Shown here: positions 34,777 to 44,174 of the stretch, in pieces
How the letters are laid out: every line of letters starts with the position of its first letter
Numbering within the stretch: the first letter of the stretch is position 1
From: Lepidodermella squamata
Lineage: Eukaryota > Gastrotricha
Length of the DNA stretch: 64,000 bases
Assembly: GCA_047495785.1 (NCBI GenBank)
Contig: JBLDXI010000021.1
Span: 868,001-932,000 of the forward strand
Direction: 5' to 3'
Notes under the pieces: generated by a model
What the model was told of the DNA's origin: nothing
What the model saw: the letters and a program-made list of their open reading frames with translations, nothing else
Databases searched by the model: none
Translations under genes and position numbers: made by a program

Positions 34777-34896
34777 TACCGTATTTCTCGAAAATATACA
34801 CCGGGGTATATTTGTGATTGAACCAACAATTTTATAGGGTTTTAATCGGGGTGGGGGATATTTTCGAGGTGCGCTTTATTTTCGAGAAATACGGTA
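34777..34896. mobile_element. Short inverted-repeat element, 120 bp, 20-bp perfect TIRs
   Basis: TACCGTATTTCTCGAAAATA at 34777-34796 is the exact reverse complement of 34877-34896. The element could be flanked by a TA-type target site, but the flanks are too AT-rich to be sure. It has no coding capacity, so it is best described as a MITE-like non-autonomous element. Confidence 0.7.
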
Positions 34897-35052
34897 ATTA
34901 ATTTCAAATTATGCCGATTAATCATGAAATCATTAAAAGCTTCGAAAATCGGTTTTAGGCCCATTGAAATTCGAAAATTTGGTTCCGCTAAAAGTAAGAC
35001 CCATTTTTAATAATGATCACGCCGTGTCATTGCGATTCATACGTTATCGCAA

Positions 35053-35084
35053 CGATCAAGTGATCAAGTGATCAAATGATCAAA
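35053..35084. repeat. GATCAAGT-type tandem repeat
   Basis: Four imperfect copies of an 8-nt unit (GATCAAGT, last copies GATCAAAT and GATCAAAA). Confidence 0.55.
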
Positions 35085-35140
35085 AATAGCACCACGAGAT
35101 AGAGTATTTATACTGAAATCACGGAAATTTTTGTTAGAGT

Positions 35141-35565
35141 GACTCTGCTCGTACATATATATGTACGCGATTTTGGCTGCTCGTACATATATTCAAATGG
35201 AAACTTAGAATTTCAGGCAATTACTCAATTTCAATCCTGGCAAGTTTATTTATTGAGGGCAAATGCCTCTAACAGCGAGGGTTCCACACACCTGCAATTT
35301 TTTACCCGTCCATCGGTTACGGTTCCTGACATTACCGACTTCGGGTAATTTTAGGTTTCAGGTTGGCTAATAATGGGTATTCACCCTGTGCATGCCAAAC
35401 TTGCAGGGGAGGTTGGTCACGCCTCGGTGCACATATGGTTAAAATTTGGAACATTTGCGATCAAAATTGATTAATCCATATAATTACAAAGTTCAGCAGA
35501 AATATTTTTAAAATATATGTACGAGCAGCAAAAATCGCGTACATAATATATATGTACGAGCAGTC
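35141..35565. mobile_element. MITE-like element, 425 bp, about 54-bp TIRs
   Basis: The left end GACTCTGCTCGTACATATAT is repeated, reverse-complemented, at the right end (35511-35565). Both arms share GTACGCGATTTT and a second inner copy of GCTGCTCGTACATATAT, with a few mismatches and small indels. The inner 300 nt have no credible gene, so it appears to be a non-autonomous DNA-transposon remnant. The ATATATGTAC runs are themselves palindromic. Confidence 0.75.
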
Positions 35566-35969
35566 ATTCCGTTTTTGTTATCGCCTATTTCAATTTTTCG
35601 ATTGAATTGATCGTGAAATTCTAGAATATTTGGTAAGCAGGGGCGTAACCAGCTGGTTGTTTTGATTGTTCAAACAACTACCAAAATGAAAAATCGAAAA
35701 CCCCTCGTCGATTTATTATCTCAGAAAATGGCTTAAATTGCTTTTAACGTGGAGGAAATAATCGCAAAATTTTCAAAAATTTTCTCGCTTAGCTCGAAAT
35801 CCCGATAATTTAAATATTTCCAAATTTCGGCACTCGCCGACCTTGGATTATCCAGAGAAAAATACAAATGTCTCTCTCAGATCCTTAACAACTACCGCAA
35901 CATTTTCCTGGTTACGCCCCTGTTGGTAAGCACATGTTTTGGCGAAATAACTACTCAAAATTTGGCTCC

Positions 35970-36112
35970 GCACTCTAAGCAAAATAATCGCTGTTAACGC
36001 GTTAAAGTCGACCTTAACGGGTTATCAAGCGTTAAATCGATTGTCTCTAACGCTTATTAACGCGTTAAGGTGGACTTTAACGCGTTAACAGCCGTTATTT
36101 TGCTTAGAGTGC
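35970..36112. mobile_element. Foldback (hairpin) element, 143 bp, about 62-nt arms
   Basis: Starting GCACTCTAAGCAAAATAA and ending in its reverse complement, the two arms pair over about 62 nt with about five mismatches around a loop of roughly 15 nt. Each arm contains GTTAACGCGTTAA, itself near-palindromic. There is no coding capacity. Confidence 0.8.
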
Positions 36113-36584
36113 GCTAAAAGACCCCATAAATAATTGGGACGGTCAACTTTCGGCAATTAGTGGGTAATATTACTCTGCGTTATGTTACTCATCTGCTAAC
36201 TTCATCTATTTATAAATGTAAACAATGGAGAAAATGGTTCCAAAATGATTTTTTTCCTCCATGCTTTAAACATTCATGCGAAATTTTTCAAGTTCTTTGT
36301 GGGCTTTGTGGGAGTTTTCATGGGACAATTTGGCTGTTACATTTGGGGGTCACAGAAGCTGCAGGAAACATTCCCAACAAGTTTTACCGTTTCAATACTT
36401 TTTGGTTTTTGCGTTTTTTGCACGTGGTACATGTTTTAAAAAATCAATGGCTTAGGTAAAAGAACTTTCCAGAAATCGCCGGTATAAGAATAATCACAAG
36501 CTATTTATTTTCGATCATATTCAACAACTTCAAGGATTCATAGTCTATATCGCGAAAAATATTTTATCCAGTTCTATTTTCTAT

Positions 36585-37545
36585 TTAGTCATCATGATGC
36601 ACAACATTGGTATTCGGCTTCCGATAGATACGCTCAGGTCGCCCAGCATCGTGCGCGACTGCTCGAGCAGCCGTAAATAGAAAATCGCTCAATCGATTCA
36701 TATACTTGTAAACTGATTCGCTCAGATTTTGTTCGAGCAAAGGCACCATTCTGAAATGCACCAAATGAGAAAGCATGCAGCATAATATGGTTTCATCTAC
36801 CTTCTCTCCGCTCTTCGACAAACTGATCGAGCAACATGCAACGCGCTCGAGGTCTGGCTGCCGCCCTAGTTGAAATCAATAGAAAGTAAAGAATGGCTTT
36901 ATCTAGATAAATTTTCTTTAGCTTACAGGAATAATAAAATTTCTCAATTCTGGAAGACGAGCAGTATATTCATCGATCCAAAGTTCCAATTCGTCGACTA
37001 GAGCGGGATTAAACTGTACCTTTGCTAATATAATGGCGTCATAATATCTTCAAGGCAAAGTAAAAATTCACCAATCATGCGCTCTTTAGCTTGAGCACTA
37101 GGAACTGTGGCGACGTGAGATCCAATATCTTGGATACAGCATTGTATTTTTTCCAACCGCGAGGAAAACAATTCGCGATCACCAATAACGGAACCTTTTT
37201 GTGATTGATGCGTTTCGGAGAACATGTCTGCAGCCAATCTAGCACCACGGGAAAGATTGAAATTAACATGATCCAGCTTTTTCCGGGAAGAGCTTACCCC
37301 ATGTGAGCAGTCAACTCGTCTAAAGTACCCAGTGCCTCGAAAACGCAGTCATCTTTAGATCGCCGCTCGCCTGTGAACATGGCAGATGTGCCTTGGTCGC
37401 CAGTTTTCGTGTAGATTTTCATCGATGTGAGCTTAGAAAGTGAAAGTTGTCTACGAACATGGGTAACAGGCACTACTGCTCGAGTTAAAATTGTGCGAGT
37501 AGCAAAGCGAAGAAGATTACGGGCTGGCAGAGGTAGCATTTTCAT
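36585..37545 (-). CDS. mmab-1: Cob(I)alamin adenosyltransferase, mitochondrial (MMAB)
   Basis: The enzyme makes adenosylcobalamin for methylmalonyl-CoA mutase in mitochondria. Five minus-strand exons (37545-37298, 37238-37072, 37024-36927, 36865-36801, 36750-36585) join in phase to 247 residues. An Arg-rich N-terminus (residues 1-32) is a likely targeting peptide. It is followed by [20 protein letters not shown] (ATP-binding N-terminal motif), [12 protein letters not shown], and the C-terminal [20 protein letters not shown] and [16 protein letters not shown] of PduO-type transferases. The ATG at 37545 lies 11 nt after a splice acceptor with no cis exon in evidence. TRAPPC6 ends 160 nt upstream on the same strand, and an AATAAA lies between, so the two probably form an operon. 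Confidence 0.95.
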
Positions 37546-37704
37546 AAATAATTGTCCTGAATAATCACGAAATAATATCAGCCGCAAGCCGAGCGAATTA
37601 CAGGACTTATGGCGAACGAAGTCAAGGTATATCATAATTTATTCACTACGCGTATTTCCAAAAAAATCAAGCAATCGACAAAGATTCAGCAAAATACAGT
37701 CGAT
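37546..37704 (-). other. TRAPPC6-MMAB intercistronic region
   Basis: AATAAA on the minus strand at about 37644-37639 is followed about 80 nt later by the acceptor TATTCAG (ending 37557). This spacing fits an SL trans-splicing operon junction. Confidence 0.5.
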
Positions 37705-38346
37705 TTATGTTTGAGCCAAATGTACTTGAAATTTACAAGAGGGCGGCGACAATACTTCAGCTGTTACTAGAGTACATGGCAATCCAAGGCCAATAAGGGC
37801 GCCTCTAAGCAAACCACATGGAAACGCCAAATACTGAAGATAAAATGAAATTATGATTATCCAATTGAATCACAAAGCTCAAACCTTGTCGGCATTCTTT
37901 TGAAAATCCGCATTCATTGACAATGGCATTAACGGGCGAAATTTGTTATCCCACATGAAATACGTCCCCTACGATTACTAGAAAGTAAAACATGTCCTCA
38001 AACGATTTTCCAAAAGCACCTGTTGGTTTGTTTTAAGATTGTCGACAGGTTTGCGATATAGTGACTGCCACAAATCCTTACAGATGAATTTCATCACATC
38101 CAACTCATCAGTAAAGCGTGGATAGTCTCGTGAGAACCTAAATTAAAAAATTAATCATCGTATAACCAATAAAAACAAAATCACTACAACATACGCCTCA
38201 ATCAGCTTCAGGCCAGTAGTACAGCCTAATGATTCAAGTTTCTTCAAAATTGCTTCATCAGTGTCTGAGGGGCTACGGAATTCATGAATCGTAGCAATCA
38301 TCTCAGCATGGAAGAGATCAAATAAGACTTCATCGGTTAACGCCAT
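37705..38346 (-). CDS. trpp-6: TRAPP complex subunit 6 (TRAPPC6)
   Basis: This is a small subunit of the TRAPP tethering complexes that act as Rab1/Ypt1 exchange factors in ER-Golgi traffic. Four minus-strand exons (38346-38195, 38137-38020, 37968-37885, 37833-37705) join in phases 2, 0 and 0 to 160 residues, the family length. Matching blocks are the N-terminal ALTDEVLFDLFHAEMIATI, LDVMKFICKDLWQSLYRKPV, DNLKTNQQGTYFMWDNKFR, KYLAFPCGLLRGALIGLGL and the C-terminal PPSCKFQVHL. It is divergent from HRD1, with 473 nt between the starts. Confidence 0.95.
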
Positions 38347-38819
38347 CTCACTCCTGAAAAATGCGATAGCAACAAAATACAAGCCTGAAGCTTAGAACAC
38401 GACTTTCGGACTTTTTGAAAAAAATACCGCCAAAACAAATAAATAATTTTTTACTATATCTTCAATCATTTCAAATATGATTTTTGAAAATACTATGCTG
38501 CTTTTTGCATAATAACCTACTTTGATTTTATGGTGGTCGTTTGAAAGAAATCGGTTGAACCGCGTAATCCGCTGTTCCCTTTCGATGATGTGGCATAGCG
38601 TTGACCCTTAGATTGTCAGGCAAGTGGCAAGTGGCAAGTGGCAAGTAGCAAGTTAGAAGGCAAAGGATTGACGCAAACCCTCAAATCACAAATATATGGG
38701 AGATTGATGATGATGGCTTGCTGTGTTCTCTGAATTTTATCGGAAGCTTCTCGCTTTTTCTTGTTAAACTGAAACAAAACTTCCGTCTAACTTTGAATGT
38801 AGGTGTTTTCATAATAAAA
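38347..38819. promoter_or_regulatory. Divergent region between TRAPPC6 and HRD1
   Basis: 473 nt with a GGCAAGT tandem repeat at 38619-38654. A TTTGAATGTAG acceptor lies about 20 nt before the HRD1 ATG. No other site was recognised. Confidence 0.4.
38619..38654. repeat. GGCAAGT tandem repeat, about five copies
   Basis: Five 7-nt units, the last imperfect (AGCAAGT), in the divergent upstream region. Confidence 0.7.
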
Positions 38820-40548
38820 ATGATGAAATTATGGCAGGTCTGCACGCTCTCGTCTTTGCTGACGATAGCTGTTGTAGCCAATGCTTTCCACCAAAAGAAA
38901 CATTTCTACACCTCCGTTGTATACCTGACAAAGTCTAGCTCGAGTTTGGGGGTAAGATGGCGAATCAGCAAAATTCATTTTCTAAAATTATCTTTCCTCA
39001 GGTTCTGTACGTTCAAGCATTCGTGTTTATCTGGATACTTGCCAAGATTGCCCAGAAGTTATTCTTTGGCCCTCTGCGAGTAACAGAAGTCGAGGTACTT
39101 ATTCTATTTTTTCCAACTTATATTCTCTGTTTACTATCTTATGATTTCAGCATCTTTTTGAGCGCTCGTGGTACGCTGTTACAGAGACATGCTTGGCATT
39201 CACGGTGTTCCGAGATGACTTCAGCCCCATATTTGTCGCGCAATTCACGTTCCTGCTGTTTTTCAAATGTTTTCATTGGCTTGCTGAAGATCGTGTTGAT
39301 ATGATGGAAAGAAGTCCTGTTGTTTCTAATGTGTTTCATTTCCGTATTCTGTCGTTATTGGGAATGCTAACCTGTGTGGACGTTTGGTGTATTAAAGCTG
39401 GTATTCAGACTACACTAGCTCGCGGGGCCTCGGCTCAATTGGTTTTCGCGTTCGAGTATGCGATACTTCTTACTACTATTCTCAACGTCGCTGTAAAATA
39501 CGTTCTTCATTCAATGGATTTGCGCCGCGCTCTGCCCTGGGACCGGAAAGCAGTTATTCTTCTGTACGCTGAACTGGTCGTCAGTTTCATTCGGCTGCTT
39601 CTATACACCGCCTTCATGTCACTGATGCTTGCAATGAAGATATTTGCTCTTTTCGCTATTCGCCCGACGTATTTGGCAGTGCGAGCTTTCGTTAAAGCTA
39701 CTTCGGATGTTATTCGATCTCGCATCGCTGTTCGTAACCTTAACAACTTGTTCCAAGATGCAACAGCCACCGAATTGCGAACAGTTACCGATACGGTGTG
39801 TATCATTTGCCGAGAGGATATGATGCGTGTTGCAGATGATGGAAATACTTTGACCGCGCCTTGCAAGCGCCTGCCTTGCTCGCATATTTTTCATGCCGGC
39901 TGTCTTCGATCGTGGTTTCAGCGTCAACAGACATGTCCGACCTGTCGATGCGATGTCGTTAACGTGCGAGTCCCGGCTCAGGGCGCAGGTGCTGCTCAGG
40001 CTGCTGCTAATGCTAGGCAAAACGCTGCCCAGCCGGCTGCTGCTAATATTGCCCAAAATCTCGCGGGCGGTCCTGTGCCGCCTATTCCTGGCTTCCCTGC
40101 CCCAATTCAATTGCCGAGGGCTCCAGCTGCTGGCGCTGGTACCACACCGCCTCAACCTGCTGCCATGCCTTTCGCAATGCCTGGTTTTGAGCATTTCGCG
40201 GCGTTTTTGCCTGGACTTGGCATGCCGATGCCCCCTCCGCCCCCGCCCTTCCCACTGTTGGCCGGTGGAGTCGCTGCGCTAGCTCCAATGGTTCCTCAAT
40301 CTATAACAATACCGCCGAATGAAACGCCAGCCCAACGCGAAGCCCGACTTACTGCTGAATTACAGGCTCGCGTTGAATGTCTAGAGTCGGTGAAAACTTT
40401 ACTAGATGCTGCTGTTATGCAGCTTCAAAATTATCTGGCCTTGTCTGCCACAGCCGGTGCCCAGTTGAATGCCAATATTCAGAGCGGTTCTGCGACCACC
40501 ACTTCTAATCAGTCTGTTCCGACCGGCCTAGGCGACAACAAACAATAG
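38820..40548 (+). CDS. sel-11: ER-associated degradation E3 ubiquitin ligase HRD1/SYVN1
   Basis: HRD1 is the multi-spanning ER ubiquitin ligase and retrotranslocation channel of ERAD. Three exons (38820-38951, 39002-39094, 39151-40548) join in phase 0 to 540 residues. The N-terminal membrane part is highly conserved (FYTSVVYLTKSSSSLG, HLFERSWYAVTETCLAFTVF, FKCFHWLAEDRVDMMERSP, FEYAILLTT). The RING-H2 finger lies at about residues 292-345: CIICRED, LPCSHIFHAGCLRSWFQRQQ, TCPTCR. The C-terminal third is Ala/Pro-rich with a proline run, followed by a short predicted helix (REARLTAELQARVECLESVK). A second ATG directly follows the first. Confidence 0.97.
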
Positions 40549-40946
40549 GCACGCAAAAATCTTGAAAACTATTTTGTGATAGATCACCGCGAGGCAAGTC
40601 ACCTATGAAAAGTATCGCACTTCTGGTTGTTGCTCCTTGGTAACTCTCAAGTCGGTGAAGCTGATTGTAAAACATTCTCTCTACATCTACTTAATGTTAC
40701 TTGAAAGTGGCCGACGTAATATTATTGTCTTTATTTGCTGACTATGTAATAATATTTATCGCCTTCATTATTTGGGTCGTTGGTAAAACTCGTTGCAATC
40801 AGATGAATTTTCTCATTTAAAACGTATGTTATATATCGTATCTTTTTATGCTGCGTATCAACAACGTAAAATAATTTGCTCTGAACTGAATTTTACTTGC
40901 TATTTTTTAGAATTGTTTTGAGACGTGTGGTTAATGGTAATGCTTG
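40549..40946. other. Intergenic region between HRD1 and the GPR180-like gene
   Basis: About 400 AT-rich nt. A short upstream ATG (40934, other frame) precedes the next gene's start. No other feature was seen. Confidence 0.4.
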
Positions 40947-43183
40947 ATGGTAGAGTGGGTTTCTACCGGTCATGTCCTCCTCCTGGTATTCCTGCTGTTA
41001 GTGGTGCCGAGTGACGGTACACGAATCAGAGGGCAATGGAGACCGACGCTGCCGTCTCAGTTCTTTCATTTCGTGGCGAGATTCGCCACGGAAGGTCGCT
41101 CTCGTGAACTCGGTGTCGAACCGTTGGTTGGAAATGCTTTCGGCAACATCACGCTGTCATTTATCGGCCAACCGACCCTCGCTCGAAGCCGACGAGACGT
41201 CTCAAATACAACGTTTGGATTCTCATCCACCTTATCGAGCAATGCTTCATCGACAGCGACTGCTAACGTGACTGAAATTCCGGTGTTGGTAGGAAATTCA
41301 ACGACATTTACGACTACGTCTATAATAGTAACGACAACTCTGCCGACAACTACGACAACGCCGAGTCCACTGGCATCTCTCAACTTCAGGCTGTTGCTTC
41401 TAGATCATGATTTTTTCAATGACGTAAGTTGCGGATGATACCAATTGCCGAATTCTCATGATAGTGCAATACAGGTTTACACGAATCGAACCTTTCCGCA
41501 CCAAATGGCCTGCAAACGAATGCTGTCTCGGATCAGCAAACTGGCTTATGATGCGAAATGCAACGATGCTGGTCGGCTTGATTTGTATCGCACCGTGCCG
41601 TGCCACAGCGGAAGTCTATGCGCAGAAGAAGACAACCCGGCCAGTGTCGTACCAGGCCACCAGTTCCAGTTCCGATTTCGGGACGCTCAGCCTCGCATGT
41701 GGTATATGGCCTTTGTCGCGTGCTACCGAGATACAGAGAAATGCGACTGGCGGCCTAGTTCAGTCGCGCCATCTCTTGGCGACGTTGTCATTGATTATGG
41801 TAAGATTCTAATCAAATCCACCTTAAGATTTATAAGAAATGATAATTATTAGATATTTGGCTGGTAAATGGAGACCCTCTGAATTTTCGACACCAGACCT
41901 CTGGGCTGTATTACTTGGCTCGTTACCAATTCAGTTATGAACTGCGTGACTTGCTGCTACTGCGACTTGCCGGCCTAGCCGCGTATTCGGTGCTATTCAC
42001 CCTGGTTATACTGATCGCATCGAAATCGACCCACGCCTTATGCCGGTTATTGATCGCGGCCTCGGGTTTCGATGCATTCGGTCTACTGGCGACAACGATT
42101 TCAACCCTAGCCTTCGGTGTCGACGGCGAGGGCGCGCCTGGGTTGATAATTTTCGGAGACCTATTGACGTCGACGGGGCAATCGTACCTTCTGCTGATTT
42201 TGATGTTTCTAGCCCGCGGCTGGACTGTCAGTTCTCGCGTTTTACGCCGGCCAGGTGCTTGCATTCTCGTGTGGATGTTCTACGTCGTGCTCAATCTAGC
42301 CTCAGTCGGCTGGCTACATTCCTCAGCCGTGTCTTTGCCAGTCATCAGCGCCGGGACTATGGCCCCAGAATGGACTACACCACCCGGCTTCAGCATCATC
42401 GCCCTACGCCTTTGCGCTTTAGGCTTCTACGCGCTTCAACTGCGCGAAACTGTGCTGGAAGAGCAATCCGCTGCTCAACTGCACTTCTACCACCGTTTCG
42501 CAGCTGCATCATTGGTGTGGTTTGTATCGTGGCCGGTTATTGTCGCAATCGCAAATTGCGGCATCATCTCCCCGCTTGATAGGCAACGAACCTTGGTTGC
42601 GTTTTCGGTGACAATCGACGCTGTTGCATTGAGTACTCTACTTCATATTTTCCGGAAATCGCTCAATGTTCCGCCGCATAAAGTCCCTATATTGAACCTG
42701 GCAACAGCTCCGCCTTCAACCAGTGGCTCGGCGTCGAAACGGCCTCATATAACTAACACCAGTAGCACGGCGATGATCGGTCTGCAAACTATATATTTTT
42801 CAATTCTTGGTGTCGGTTATTACGTTATCGATAAATTCCGTACTCTCTTCCCGTCATCGAACCCGCAAGACTACTCGCCTTTAGCGAATGCTGATGAAGG
42901 CATGGTCATGACTGAAGTCAGGCGAAGTCGCAGCAGTCGACCGCGTACAACTCCCACTGGCGTAGTCCCTCTGCTGACTGTAACGCCGCTTGGGGCGAAA
43001 GATGGGCAGGACGAATCGCCGAAATCTTCTTCGCCAGACTGGTTTGAAGTCGAGTTGTTTTCTGCTTCGGTCAATTCAAACCTGTCTGACGTCTCGAGTA
43101 GTAACCCGAAGAAACCGAGCAGCACTGGTAGCAACGAGGTGCAGGCGGACCCTGGAGCATCTTCTCAAAACCGCATTGTTTGA
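40947..43183 (+). CDS. GPR180/TMEM145 family seven-transmembrane protein
   Basis: Exons 40947-41423, 41475-41799 and 41853-43183 join in phases 0 and 1 to 710 residues. A signal peptide (HVLLLVFLLLVVPSDG) is followed by an extracellular region with several cysteines and NxT/S sites, interrupted by a Thr-rich run near residues 120-145. Then comes the GpcrRhopsn4-type membrane domain from about residue 280: LLLLRLAGLAAYSVLFTLVI, FGDLLTSTGQSYLLLIL, ARGWTVSS, SWPVIVAIANCGI. The long Ser/Pro-rich cytoplasmic tail (residues ~560-710) also has a short hydrophobic stretch. Relatives sit in the Golgi or at the cell surface; the ligand is unknown. I cannot separate GPR180 from TMEM145. Confidence 0.85.
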
Positions 43184-44174
43184 GCTTTCCCTTTTTAATG
43201 TTATTATTATTATTAATTCTACGTTTTCCGAGCGCGACCTGCAATATTATTAAAGCGGTATCATTGTGCTTGAAGTTTGATTGATGACATTCGATTTGCT
43301 GGATGAAGTTATAATAATAGGTGATAAAGGTTTATTTGGTTGCTTTTGATACACACAAAAAGTTAATAAAATGCGAACAATGAAAGTAACATCGTTTTTT
43401 CTTCGACTCGTTGCGCCACTATGCATAACTTGGAGCATTCAATTGGTTTGAAAGCAGGTTCCCGTTTGGCCGTCTGACGGCGTGGTTTGTATGTCGCATG
43501 TCGCTGAAATATTCTAGAAAATCACAAGTTTCCCAGTATTTTACCCAACTTGGATTTTTGATAACCAAAGTCACCCCATTTCACGTCTCAATCAAGGAAC
43601 CTTTACCAGCCTCGATTTGCATTCTACCCGATGTTGAGAGTTCAAGTGTGAACCTCGCTGCTTCCCAATTTTTAGGCAGCAGTTCACATTTAAATTGATT
43701 TTAAGTATTGCCTAGCTTCTGCATTTTCAAACAGCAGACTCATCTTGCAGTGCTGCTCAGCCGGAAAAAAGATACCCCATAAATGCATATAATTCGAAGT
43801 TTATTAGAAAAAATCAAGGTTGAAACAGAAAAATGATTTCGAGTACTCCAATCTTTGTATAATATTGAAATTATTAGTTAAACGTGCTCAAATCAATCAG
43901 CGCGAGAATGTGCATTTGCATATTATAATATATAACCTACAAAATACCAAATTTGACGCGGCAATAAAACACACACAACACTAGAAGATGAAATCAATCA
44001 GGATACAATATTTGTGGGTTAAAATTTGACTGTATGGTTCAGGCTGCAAAAAACTTGGAATTCGGCAACAACGATACTGTTCCACGGCGTGAGGTATAAG
44101 GTAAAATTTCAGAGAATCACACGTGCATTTTGGGGCATACAAATTATCAGATCACTTTCTCACAACATTCAGTA
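43184..44174. other. Convergent intergenic region
   Basis: Nearly 1 kb of AT-rich sequence between the GPR180-like (+) and TRIM37-like (-) genes. No supported gene; a 66-codon frame at 43498 has no support. Confidence 0.45.

Larger units (their letters stand above)
33633..36584. other. Gene-poor region with inverted-repeat elements
   Basis: Nearly 3 kb of AT-rich sequence without a supported gene. It holds three small inverted-repeat elements (34777-34896, 35141-35565, 35970-36112) and a GATCAAGT-type tandem repeat at about 35053-35084. A 78-codon frame at 33650 and two overlapping frames at 36160-36459 have no family or splice support. Confidence 0.6.

Noticed and set aside
36160-36459. Two overlapping short frames of 99 and 64 codons
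   Set aside because: They overlap in different frames, are hydrophobic by composition in AT-rich DNA, have no splice or family support and lie beside a foldback element.
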